Shown here in pieces: positions 35,550 to 44,075 of a stretch of 64,000 nucleotides of DNA. The stretch is from Leifsonia sp. ku-ls. Its GTDB lineage: Bacteria > Actinomycetota > Actinomycetes > Actinomycetales > Microbacteriaceae. The notes below the pieces were generated by a model. It made no database searches. It was not told the origin of the DNA and was given only the letters and a program-made list of their open reading frames with translations. Position 1 is the first letter of the stretch. Each line of letters starts with the position of its first letter. Position numbers and translations under genes: made by a program. The stretch covers positions 186,001 through 250,000 of the forward strand of contig QKXI01000002.1 in NCBI GenBank assembly GCA_003367665.1. Reading direction: 5' to 3'.

Positions 35550-36397
35550 CCGAGCTGCGCCTGCTCGGGCCGGCCGAGATCCGCGACCTCGCCGAGTTGC
35601 TCGACGTCACGCCGACCAAGAAGCTCGGCCAGAACTTCGTCATCGACGCGAACACCGTGCGGCGCATCGTGCGGGTGGCCGAGGTGCAGCCCGGCGACCG
35701 CGTGGTCGAGATCGGCCCCGGCCTCGGCTCGCTCACGCTCGGTCTGCTGGAGGCGGGCGCCCACGTGACGGCGGTCGAGATCGACGGCCGGCTCGCCGCC
35801 CAGCTGCCCGTCACCGTCGAGCAGCTCGCGCCGGAGGCGGCGCAGCGTCTCACGGTCGTGCACCGCGACGCCCTCGCGGTGACCGAGCTGCCGGCGGAGC
35901 CCGTGCGGCTGGTGGCGAACCTCCCGTACAACGTCTCGGTGCCCGTCCTGCTGCACTTCCTGGAGCACTTCCCGAGCCTGCGCTCGGGCGTCGTGATGGT
36001 GCAGGCCGAGGTGGGCCATCGGATCGCGGCACAGCCCGGGTCGAAGGTGTACGGCGCGCCCAGCGTGAAGGCGGCCTGGTACGGCACCTGGCGCACGGCG
36101 GGCCAGGTGAGCCGGCAGATCTTCTGGCCCGTGCCCAACGTCGACTCGGTGCTGGTCGGCTTCGAGCGGCACGACACCCCGCCCGGCGACGAGCAGCTGC
36201 GGCTGCGCGCCTTCACCCTGGTGGACGCCGCCTTCCAGCAGCGCAGGAAGACCCTCCGTCAGGCGCTGGCCCCGGTCTTCGGCGACCCCACCGCGGCCGC
36301 CGCGGCGCTGGAGCGGGCCGGCCTGTCGCCTGCGCTGCGCGGCGAGCAGCTGGCCCTCGCCGACTTCGCCCGTCTGGCCGCGGCGTCGGCCGACTGA
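35546..36397 (+). CDS. rsmA: 16S rRNA (adenine(1518)-N6/adenine(1519)-N6)-dimethyltransferase
   Basis: 283 residues. [21 protein letters not shown], the SAM motif [19 protein letters not shown] and catalytic [11 protein letters not shown] (motif IV, N6-adenine type) define KsgA/RsmA, which dimethylates two adenines in helix 45 of 16S r[23 protein letters not shown] is the typical post-motif region. The GTG overlaps the tatD stop by four bases. Confidence 0.96.
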   Translation: MTELRLLGPAEIRDLAELLDVTPTKKLGQNFVIDANTVRRIVRVAEVQPGDRVVEIGPGLGSLTLGLLEAGAHVTAVEIDGRLAAQLPVTVEQLAPEAAQRLTVVHRDALAVTELPAEPVRLVANLPYNVSVPVLLHFLEHFPSLRSGVVMVQAEVGHRIAAQPGSKVYGAPSVKAAWYGTWRTAGQVSRQIFWPVPNVDSVLVGFERHDTPPGDEQLRLRAFTLVDAAFQQRRKTLRQALAPVFGDPTAAAAALERAGLSPALRGEQLALADFARLAAASAD

Positions 36398-36460
36398 CCG
36401 CAACGGCCGCCTGTCGCACGGGCGTCCAGGGACCCCACAGCGTCGAGCGCCGCGGGTGTG

Positions 36461-36466
36461 TAGGTT
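36461..36466 (+). promoter_or_regulatory. -10 hexamer TAGGTT, leaderless start at 36473
   Basis: TAGGTT is separated by 6 bases from the ispE ATG. Confidence 0.5.
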
Positions 36467-36472
36467 GGAGAC

Positions 36473-37408
36473 ATGGTGGACGGCTGGGGCGTTGACAGCG
36501 TGCATGTTCGCGCGCCGGGCAAGATCAACGTCTTCATGCGCGTCGGCGCGGTCATGGAGGACGGCTACCACGACGTCGCCACCGCGTACCAGGCCGTGTC
36601 GCTCTACGAGGACGTGCGCGCCTACCCCGACGACGAGTTCTCGGTCGGCTTCGGCGGCAGCATAGACACGAGCTCGCTCCCGCTCGACGGGTCCAATCTG
36701 GCCATCAAGGCCGCCCGGATGCTCGCGGAGCGCACCGGCTACACCGGCGGCGTCCGCCTGGAGATCGAGAAGCACGTGCCCGTCGCCGGCGGCATGGGCG
36801 GCGGCTCGGCCGACGCGGCGGCCACGCTGGTCGCCTGCGACGCGCTGTGGGGCACGGACGTGGGCCGCGAGGAACTGCAGACGCTGGCGGCCCGCCTGGG
36901 CGCGGACGTGCCGTTCGCCCTGGTCGGCGGCACCGCGATCGGCACGGGACGCGGCGACCGGCTCAGCCCCGCGCTCGCGACCGGCCAGTTCCACTGGGTG
37001 CTTGCCCTGCCTGAGGGCGAGCTGAGCACCCCGCTGGTGTACCGCGAGCTCGACCGGCACCGCGAGCGGCACGCCGCCGACATCGCCCCGGCGCAGGCGT
37101 CGCCGACGGTCGACTCCGGCGTGCTGCAGGCCCTGCGCGCCGGCGACCCGGCCATGCTGGCGGAGGCGCTGACCAACGACCTGCAGGCGCCGGCCATCCA
37201 CCTGGTGCCCGACCTCGCCGACGTGATCGAGCTCGGCGAGACCAACGGCGCCCTCGCCGGCGTCGTCTCCGGCTCCGGGCCGACCGTCGCGTTCCTGACC
37301 TCCGACCTCGACTCGGCGATCGACCTCCAGATCGCGCTGAGCGCCGCGCGCATCACCGCGGTGCGCGCCACCGGGCCCGTCCACGGCGCCCGCATCGTCG
37401 GCGACTGA
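36473..37408 (+). CDS. ispE: 4-diphosphocytidyl-2-C-methyl-D-erythritol kinase
   Basis: 311-residue GHMP kinase of the MEP isoprenoid pathway. [24 protein letters not shown] is the substrate-binding start, [19 protein letters not shown] the ATP-binding glycine motif and [14 protein letters not shown] the third GHMP motif. It phosphorylates CDP-methylerythritol in the cytoplasm. It follows rsmA after 75 bp with its own -10 hexamer, so it may be transcribed both with and without the upstream operon. Confidence 0.96.
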   Translation: MVDGWGVDSVHVRAPGKINVFMRVGAVMEDGYHDVATAYQAVSLYEDVRAYPDDEFSVGFGGSIDTSSLPLDGSNLAIKAARMLAERTGYTGGVRLEIEKHVPVAGGMGGGSADAAATLVACDALWGTDVGREELQTLAARLGADVPFALVGGTAIGTGRGDRLSPALATGQFHWVLALPEGELSTPLVYRELDRHRERHAADIAPAQASPTVDSGVLQALRAGDPAMLAEALTNDLQAPAIHLVPDLADVIELGETNGALAGVVSGSGPTVAFLTSDLDSAIDLQIALSAARITAVRATGPVHGARIVGD

Positions 37409-37441
37409 GACGGCGCAGGCCCGGCAGGCGGTCCGCCCGAG

Positions 37442-37521
37442 GATGCCCGGCCGACGGGCGCGTCGGGTTGAGACGATTCGTCGAAGGTGAGAAACGTGTC
37501 CGCGTCCGGGCCGGGCATCCC
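37442..37521. repeat. long-range inverted repeat in the ispE / LuxR gap
   Basis: GATGCCCGGCC and GGCCGGGCATC are perfect 11-bp inverted copies at about 37442-37452 and 37511-37521, and GGTGAG/CTCACC lies nested nearby. The genes on both sides are convergent, so it may act as a terminator or as a protein site. Confidence 0.4.
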
Positions 37522-37580
37522 GGGTGATCCTCACCCTAGCGAGCGCCGTCGCGACACTCCCAGGCCGGGCGACGAAACCG

Positions 37581-40409
37581 TCAAGACTTGACGGGCCGCC
37601 TCCGCGACAGCGCACGCAGCTCGCGGCGCGAGCGCAGTCCGAGCTTCGCCAGGATGTTGCGCACGTGGAAGTTCACGGTGGTCACCGACACGTACAGGTG
37701 CTCGGCGATCTCCTTGTTCGTCATCCCGGTCGCGAGCGCGTGCGCGACCTGCCGCTCCCGCGTGGTGAGGCTGGCGAGCGGGTCGGCGGTCGTCGTGACG
37801 GTGGCCGTCTGGTCGAGCAGCCGGACCGCTCTGGCCAGGTAGCCGGCGGCGCCGAGCCGGCGGAACGTGGCGACGGCGGACTCGAGCAGCTCGCGGGCGC
37901 GGGCGCCCTGGGCGGCGCCGGCCGTCGCCGCCAGGCGTCCGGCGTCCAGGGCCGCGATCGCCTGCGGCAGCGGGAACAGTGCGCCTGCCGGGTCCGCCGC
38001 CGCCTCCTCGTACGCCGCGAGGGCGTCGGCGGCGTTCCCTTCCGCCTCCCGCACCCGGCCCTCCAGCCAGCGCAGCGAGCCGTAGTAGGGCCGCCAGAGG
38101 CCGGGCGCGGCCGCCCGCTCGTAGGCGGCGCGCGCGTCGGCAGGGCGGCCCAAGGCGGCGAGCGCATCCACCCGGTAGGTCAGCCAGCCGAGCGTCGACC
38201 CGCGATTCCCCGCGGCCTCGGCCGCCAAAGTCGCGGCCAGCTGGTCCTCCGGCCGGCCGAGGGCGCGGGCGAGCTCCGCGCGGGCGAGGTGCGGGAGGTC
38301 GCCGTCGTACGAGCCGGAGATGCGCGGGTCGGCCTGGGCCGCGGCGCGCAGCCGGTCCTCCACCGCCTCGGCCTCCCCGCGACCGGCGCGGACCAGGGCG
38401 GAGGTCCAGAGCGCGATCGGCCAGCAGGACAGGTCGGTCTCGTCGAGCGCCAGGGCGACGGCGGTGTCGGCCAGCGTCACCGACTCCTCCCACTCGCCCG
38501 TGAGGTACAGCATGTGCGCGTACATCGTGCGCGCGAACCCCGCCGTCCAGCTGCCCGGGTAGCGCCGCGCGAGGTCGTTCGCCCTGGCCAGGTCGGCGCG
38601 CGCCCGCTCCAGGTCGCCGCTCATGATGAACACGCGCGACCGGCCGACCAGCGCGTCGATCGCGGCGGGGGACTCGTGGCCGACGACCAGCTCGTCGAGC
38701 TCCGCGGTGAGCGGGACGAACAGGTCCGGCCGGCGGGCGTGGGCCGCGGAGATGACCGCCCAGCCGAGCACGCGGGTCAGGTCCTCCTGCGGTGCGGCCA
38801 GCCAGCGCAGGGCGGGGTCGGCGACCTCCGACGGGTCGGGGCTCTCGGCGATGTGGCGCCGGGCCGCGTCCACGTGGTCGAGCACCGCCGGGAAGTCGCC
38901 CATCGCCATGAGCACCTTGGGCAGCGCCTCGGCGGCGTGGGCGCGAATGGCGCGCTCGTCCGGCGTGGCGGCCGGCCGCTCCTCGATGGCGAGCGCCAGC
39001 GCGAGCGCGCCGGGAAGGTCGCCGGAGAGAGTGCGGAGCTCCAGCAGCACGGCGTCGCGGGTCGGCGACGGCGTGGCGGTCTCGAACGCCGGCCGGAGCT
39101 CCAGGATGCGCTCCTGCATGCGGAACCGCATCGCGATGAGCCCCAGCTCCAACAGCGCCCGCTCCGCCTCGGCGCCGGCCGCCAGCTGCACCGCGGAGCG
39201 CGCGTAGCTGAGCGCCTGCTCGGCCTGACCGAGGTCGGAGGCGGTCAGCGCCGCGGCGAGCAGCTCGTCCACCAGGGTCGGGTCGGCACGGTCGGCCGCC
39301 TCCACCCGGTGGCGGAGCGCGCGGTGGCCGGAGAGCACCTCGGCCGCCACCCGGTGGATGGCGACGCGGCGCTCCAGCGTCAGCTCGGCCGCGAGCGCGT
39401 CGGCGAGGATGGCGTGCGCCGGCTCCACCCGGGTCACGCCGTCCTGCGACTCGGCGAGCACCAGCCCGCGGGAGACGGCGCCGCGCACATCCACCTCGTC
39501 GCCGAGGCGGGCGGCGATCGTGCCGACCACCGGCAGCGGGAGCGGGTCGCGCAGCACCGCGATCAGCTCGGCGGCGGCGCGGACGGACGCGTCGGCGCCC
39601 TCCAGGGAGGCGGCGATGGCGGTGGACAGCGGCGTGATCGCGGTCGCCGGCAGGTCCCAGCCGGCCGGGTGCAGCGCCTGCGAGAACGTGTCGCGCAGGT
39701 GCACCAGCAGCACGCTGAGCAGCAGCGGCGAGCCCTGCGTCGCATCGGTCAGTCGGGTGGCGGTGCGCCGGGACACGGGATGGCCGAGCAGGTGCTGCGC
39801 CAGCTCCTGCGTGTCGCCGACACTGAGCGGGGTGAGGTCGACCCTGGCGTGGTTGGCGGTGACGGCGGCCACGTCGTCGAACAGGGTGACCAGGCTGCTC
39901 TGCTGCGGCCGGGTCGCCGCCGTGAACAGGAAGCGCTGGTCGGCCAGCCGCCGCACCACGAAGCGGAGCGCCCGGGCGGACGGCTCGTCGACCCACTGGG
40001 CGTCGTCGACGACGAGGCAGACCGGGCCGTCGATGCCGTCGATCGCGTCCAGCAGCAGGCGGCCGACGGTGAGCGGGTCGTCGCCCGGGGCCGGCGGCCG
40101 GATCGCCGCGCCGCGGCCGCCCGCCTTCCTGGCGTCCCCGCGGAGGGCGTTCAGGCCGCGCACGAGCGTCTCGACGGTGGCGTAGGCCAGGTCGGACTCG
40201 AAGGAGTCGGCGTGGACGCGCAGCACCGTCCACCCGTCCAGCCGCTCGGCCACGTCCGCCAACAGGGCGGTCTTGCCGAGGCCGGCCTCCCCGGTCACCA
40301 GCACGGCGCCGCCGTGGTCCCGTGCCCGGTGCGCGACCAGGAGGATCGTCTCGCGCGCACGGTCACGGCCGAACAAGGGTCGGTGCCCGGCTCGGTTCTC
40401 GTCGGTCAC
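37581..40409 (-). CDS. LuxR-family transcriptional regulator with AAA ATPase domain
   Basis: 942 residues. FGRDRARETILLVAHRARD precedes Walker A TGEAGLGKT (39-47); Walker B is VCLVVDDAQWVDEPSARAL. A long TPR-like region follows, and the C-terminal LuxR helix-turn-helix reads LTTRERQVAHALATGMTNKE with EHLYVSVTTVNFHVRNILAKLGL. Same class as the regulator at 10892, but the sequences differ clearly, so it is not a recent duplicate. GTG 40409 has AGGAG with a 6-base spacer. Regulated genes are unknown. Confidence 0.9.
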   Translation of the reverse strand: MTDENRAGHRPLFGRDRARETILLVAHRARDHGGAVLVTGEAGLGKTALLADVAERLDGWTVLRVHADSFESDLAYATVETLVRGLNALRGDARKAGGRGAAIRPPAPGDDPLTVGRLLLDAIDGIDGPVCLVVDDAQWVDEPSARALRFVVRRLADQRFLFTAATRPQQSSLVTLFDDVAAVTANHARVDLTPLSVGDTQELAQHLLGHPVSRRTATRLTDATQGSPLLLSVLLVHLRDTFSQALHPAGWDLPATAITPLSTAIAASLEGADASVRAAAELIAVLRDPLPLPVVGTIAARLGDEVDVRGAVSRGLVLAESQDGVTRVEPAHAILADALAAELTLERRVAIHRVAAEVLSGHRALRHRVEAADRADPTLVDELLAAALTASDLGQAEQALSYARSAVQLAAGAEAERALLELGLIAMRFRMQERILELRPAFETATPSPTRDAVLLELRTLSGDLPGALALALAIEERPAATPDERAIRAHAAEALPKVLMAMGDFPAVLDHVDAARRHIAESPDPSEVADPALRWLAAPQEDLTRVLGWAVISAAHARRPDLFVPLTAELDELVVGHESPAAIDALVGRSRVFIMSGDLERARADLARANDLARRYPGSWTAGFARTMYAHMLYLTGEWEESVTLADTAVALALDETDLSCWPIALWTSALVRAGRGEAEAVEDRLRAAAQADPRISGSYDGDLPHLARAELARALGRPEDQLAATLAAEAAGNRGSTLGWLTYRVDALAALGRPADARAAYERAAAPGLWRPYYGSLRWLEGRVREAEGNAADALAAYEEAAADPAGALFPLPQAIAALDAGRLAATAGAAQGARARELLESAVATFRRLGAAGYLARAVRLLDQTATVTTTADPLASLTTRERQVAHALATGMTNKEIAEHLYVSVTTVNFHVRNILAKLGLRSRRELRALSRRRPVKS

Positions 40410-40520
40410 GCGTCGCTCCTGTCCCCCTCGGCCGCGTCGGGTCGGGTGCGGTCGATTCCCTGGATCATCGCACAGCGGCGGGGCCGACTCGTTCCCCAGT
40501 CCGGGGGGTGCGGCGTGTCG

Positions 40521-42317
40521 CTAGCCCTCCAGCAGCTCCGACAGCTCCAGCCAGCGCGTCTCAAGGTCGGCGATCTCACCCTCCAAGGCACGCAGCTCGT
40601 CGGTGAGCCGACCGAGCCCGACGTAGTCGCTCTGGTCGTGGCGGGCGAGCTCCTCGTGCTTCGCGGCGACCTGGTCGGTGACCTTGGCGAGCCGCCGGTC
40701 GAGCGCGGAGAGCTCCTTCTCCGCGGCGCGCAGCGCAGCGCCGCTGAGAGCCGGGGTCGTGGTCGGCGTGGCCGCCGGCCCGGGCGCCGTCGTCGCGCCC
40801 GCGCCCGCGGCGCTCTGTGCCCGCCGCAGCCGCAGGTACTCGTCCACGCCGCCCGGGAGGTGACGCAGCCGCCCGTCGAGGATGGCGTACTGCTGGTCGG
40901 TCACCCGCTCCAGCAGGTACCGGTCGTGCGAGACGACCAGCAGCGTCCCGGGCCAGGAGTCGAGCAGGTCCTCCATGGCGGCGAGCATGTCGGTGTCAAG
41001 GTCATTGGTCGGCTCGTCGAGGATCAGCACGTTGGGCTCGTCGAGCAGGATGAGCAGCAGCTGGAGCCGGCGCTTCTGGCCGCCGGAGAGGTCCTTCACC
41101 GGCGTGGAGAGCTGCGCGTTCGAGAAGCCCAGCCGCTCCAGCAGCTGGCCGGGCGTGACCTCCTTGCCGCCGGCCAGGTAGGTCGTCTTCTTGGTGGCGA
41201 CGACCGCGCTGACCCGTTCCTCCTGCACGTCGTCGAGCTCGGCGAGCTGCTGAGTCAGCGTGGCGATCTTCACCGTCTTTCCGCGCTTCACCGTCCCGGA
41301 GTCGGGCCGCACGGTACCCGCGACGAGCCCCAGCAGGGTCGACTTGCCCGCGCCGTTGACGCCGAGGATGCCGGTGCGCTCGCCCGGGGCGATCCGCCAC
41401 TCCACGTCGCGCAGCACGGTCTTCGGCGGGTACGACACCGAGACGTCGAGCAGGTCGACCACGTCCTTGCCGAGGCGCGCGGTCGCCATGGTGGTCAGCT
41501 CGACCGTGTCGCGCGGCGGCGGCTCGTCGGCGATGAGCGTCGCGGCGGCGTCCATCCGGAACTTCGGCTTCGAGGTGCGGGCCGGCGCCCCGCGGCGCAG
41601 CCAGGCCAGCTCCTTGCGCATCAGGTTCTGGCGCTTCGTCTCGGCCACGGCGGCCATCCGGTCGCGCTCCACCCGCTGCAGCACGTAGGCGGCGTACCCG
41701 CCCTCGAACGGCTCGACGATGCCGTCGTGCACCTCCCACGTGGTCGTCGAGACCTCGTCGAGGAACCAGCGGTCGTGCGTCACCACCACGACCGCGCCGG
41801 AGCCGGCGGGCCAGCGGGACTTCAGGTGCTGGGCGAGCCAGGCCACGCCCTCCACGTCGAGGTGGTTGGTCGGCTCGTCCAGGAACAGGATGTCGTGGTC
41901 GTGCACCAGCAGCGCGGCCAGCGCCACCCGCCGCCGCTGGCCGCCGGAGAGCTCGCCGATCGTGGCGTCCCAGGGGATGTCGGACACCAGCCCGGCCAGC
42001 ACGTCGCGCACCCGCGGGTCGCCGGCCCAGACGTGCTCCTCGCGGTCTCCGACGATGGCCCGACCGACGGTCAGCTGCGGAGGCAGCTCGTCGCGCTGGT
42101 CGAGCATCCCGACCGTGACGTCGCGGCGCCGCGTCACCCGGCCCGAGTCCGGCTCCAGCCGGCCGGCGAGCAGCTGCAGCAGGGTGGACTTGCCGTCGCC
42201 GTTGCGGCCGACGACGCCGATCCTGTCGCCCTCCGCGATGCCGAGCGTGACCGAGTCGAAGACGGTGCGCGTCGGGTACTCCAGGTGGAGCGCTTCCGCG
42301 CCGAGAAGGTGTGCCAT
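40521..42317 (-). CDS. ABC-F family ATPase (Uup-like)
   Basis: 598 residues with two ABC domains in one chain and no membrane segments. First domain: Walker A GRNGDGKST, signature LSGGQRRRVALAALL, Walker B ILFLDEPTNHLD. Second: GVNGAGKST, LSGGQKRRLQLLLILL, VLILDEPTNDLD. A linker joins them, and the C-terminus after residue ~520 is a coiled coil (AEKELSALDRRLAKVTDQVAAKHEELA), as in Uup. ABC-F proteins act on the ribosome; antibiotic protection is possible, but the actinobacterial core member next to ispE is usually a housekeeping type. A TAGGCT lies 10 bases before the ATG. Confidence 0.93.
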   Translation of the reverse strand: MAHLLGAEALHLEYPTRTVFDSVTLGIAEGDRIGVVGRNGDGKSTLLQLLAGRLEPDSGRVTRRRDVTVGMLDQRDELPPQLTVGRAIVGDREEHVWAGDPRVRDVLAGLVSDIPWDATIGELSGGQRRRVALAALLVHDHDILFLDEPTNHLDVEGVAWLAQHLKSRWPAGSGAVVVVTHDRWFLDEVSTTTWEVHDGIVEPFEGGYAAYVLQRVERDRMAAVAETKRQNLMRKELAWLRRGAPARTSKPKFRMDAAATLIADEPPPRDTVELTTMATARLGKDVVDLLDVSVSYPPKTVLRDVEWRIAPGERTGILGVNGAGKSTLLGLVAGTVRPDSGTVKRGKTVKIATLTQQLAELDDVQEERVSAVVATKKTTYLAGGKEVTPGQLLERLGFSNAQLSTPVKDLSGGQKRRLQLLLILLDEPNVLILDEPTNDLDTDMLAAMEDLLDSWPGTLLVVSHDRYLLERVTDQQYAILDGRLRHLPGGVDEYLRLRRAQSAAGAGATTAPGPAATPTTTPALSGAALRAAEKELSALDRRLAKVTDQVAAKHEELARHDQSDYVGLGRLTDELRALEGEIADLETRWLELSELLEG

Positions 42318-42348
42318 GAGGCTGTCAAGCCTACCCGTCGGCCGGGGC

Positions 42349-42354
42349 TAGACT
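42349..42354 (+). promoter_or_regulatory. -10 hexamer TAGACT, leaderless start at 42361
   Basis: TAGACT is separated by 6 bases from ATG 42361. Confidence 0.5.
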
Positions 42355-42360
42355 CCCGCC

Positions 42361-43992
42361 ATGGTCACCCACACCGTCGTGAACCAGGCCCCGCCGCGCG
42401 TCGACGTCGACGAGTTCGCGGCCAACGCGCCGCTGCGGGAGGGCGTCGAACGCTACGACGCCGGATGGGCGACGAGCGCCCTCGACGAGGTGGGCCGGCT
42501 GGTCGGGTCGGCCGGGTTCCAGCGCGACGCCGAGCTGGCGAACCGGCACGAGCCGCAGCTGCGGGCGTTCGACCGTTGGGGCGAGCGGATCGACGAGGTC
42601 GAGTACGACGACGGCTACCACCGCGTCATCGCCGCCGCCGTGTCCGCCGGAGCGCACACCTCCGCCTGGGCGGAGCCGCGGCCGGGGGCGAACGTCGCCC
42701 GCGCCGCGACCTTCATGCTGTTCGCCCAAATCGAGCCCGGTCACGCCTGCCCGGTGTCGATGACACACGCGGCGGTGCCGGCGTTGGCCGCGTCCGACGC
42801 CCTCGCCGCCGAGTGGATGCCGCGACTGCTCAGCCGCGAATACGACGGTCGCCTCCGCCCCGGCAAACGTTCGGCCCTGTTCGGCATGGCGATGACGGAG
42901 AAGCAGGGCGGCTCCGACGTGCGCGCCAACACCACGCGCGCGCTCGCCGACGGCGACGGGCGCTGGCTGCTCACCGGCCACAAGTGGTTCTGCTCCGCGC
43001 CGATGTCGGACGCGTTCCTGGTCCTGGCGCAGACCGCGTCCGGGCTGTCGTGCTTCCTCGTGCCGCGGGTGCTGGAGGGCGGCGAGCGCAACGTCTTCCT
43101 GCTGCAGCGGCTCAAGGACAAGCTCGGGAACCGCTCCAACGCGTCGAGCGAGGTCGAGTTCGACGGGACGGTGGGCTACCTGCTGGGGGAGGAGGGGCGC
43201 GGGGTGCGGACCATCCTGGAAATGGTGAACCGCACACGGCTCGACTGCGTCTACGGCACCGCCGCCGGGATGCGGCAGGCTGTGGCCGAGGCGGCCTGGC
43301 ACGCGCGGCACCGGTCGGCGTTCGGCGCCCGGCTCGTGGATCAGCCCGCGATGGCCGCCGTGCTCGCCGACCTGGCCCTGGAGTCGGAGGCCGCCACCAC
43401 GGTCGCGCTGCGGCTGGCGCGCGCCCACGACGCGGATGCGTCCGAGGCCGACGTGGCCTTCCGCCGGCTCGCGACGGCGGTGACCAAGTACTGGGTCTGC
43501 AAGCGCGGCCCCGGGCACGCGTACGAGGCGCTGGAGTGCCTGGGCGGCAACGGCTACACCGAGGCGTTCCCGCTGGCCCGGCGCTACCGGGAGCAGCCGG
43601 TGATGGCGATCTGGGAGGGCTCGGGCAACGTCATCGCCCTCGACGTGCTGCGCGCGCTGCGGCGGGAACCGGCCGCGTGGGAGGCGTTCGACCGGGAGCT
43701 CGCGGCGGCCCGCGGCGTCTACCGCACCTTCGACGCGCACCACGACCGGCTGCGCGCCCGGGTCGCGTCCTGCGTCGCGGCGGCGGAGGCCGACCCGTCC
43801 GCCGCCGAGGCCGCCGTGCGCCCGCTCGTGGCCGCGCTCGCCGTCGCTCTGCAGGCCTCCCTGCTCATCCGCGACGCCCCGGACCCCGTCGCCGACGCCT
43901 TCGTCGCCGCCCGTCTCGGCCCCGAGCGCGGCTCCCTCTACGGCGAGCTCCCCTCCGGCCTCCCCCTCGCCGCTCTCCTCACCCGCGCCTAA
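42361..43992 (+). CDS. acyl-CoA dehydrogenase family protein, AidB-like
   Basis: 543-residue flavoprotein. FGMAMTEKQGGSDVRANTT and WLLTGHKWFCSAPMSDAFLV are the AidB-type flavin-binding signatures; CLGGNGYTEAFPLARRYREQPVMAIWEGSGNV is the region around the catalytic base position. In AidB relatives this enzyme is induced by alkylating agents and binds DNA, but its substrate is uncertain. Length and the long N-terminus match E. coli AidB (about 540 residues). Palindrome C follows its stop. Confidence 0.9.
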   Translation: MVTHTVVNQAPPRVDVDEFAANAPLREGVERYDAGWATSALDEVGRLVGSAGFQRDAELANRHEPQLRAFDRWGERIDEVEYDDGYHRVIAAAVSAGAHTSAWAEPRPGANVARAATFMLFAQIEPGHACPVSMTHAAVPALAASDALAAEWMPRLLSREYDGRLRPGKRSALFGMAMTEKQGGSDVRANTTRALADGDGRWLLTGHKWFCSAPMSDAFLVLAQTASGLSCFLVPRVLEGGERNVFLLQRLKDKLGNRSNASSEVEFDGTVGYLLGEEGRGVRTILEMVNRTRLDCVYGTAAGMRQAVAEAAWHARHRSAFGARLVDQPAMAAVLADLALESEAATTVALRLARAHDADASEADVAFRRLATAVTKYWVCKRGPGHAYEALECLGGNGYTEAFPLARRYREQPVMAIWEGSGNVIALDVLRALRREPAAWEAFDRELAAARGVYRTFDAHHDRLRARVASCVAAAEADPSAAEAAVRPLVAALAVALQASLLIRDAPDPVADAFVAARLGPERGSLYGELPSGLPLAALLTRA

Positions 43993-44007
43993 CCCCTCCG
44001 CCCGAAA

Positions 44008-44064
44008 CGCTTCCTCGATTAATCGTTCGACACGCCGACGGTGGCCGGATTAAGTGAGGAAGCG
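44008..44064. repeat. intergenic palindrome C between convergent genes
   Basis: CGCTTCCTCGATTAATC (44008-44024) pairs with 44048-44064 except for two adjacent positions. The loop contains CGACACGCCGACGGTGG. Outer arms resemble palindrome A (CGNTTCCTCGA), with a compensating A-T to C-G change at the third pair. Confidence 0.8.
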
Positions 44065-44075
44065 ATGGATGGGGG

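Noticed and set aside
37524-44057. Very long open frame (2177 codons) on the plus strand
   Set aside because: It spans three well-supported genes in other frames, has no recognisable motifs and arises from GC bias.
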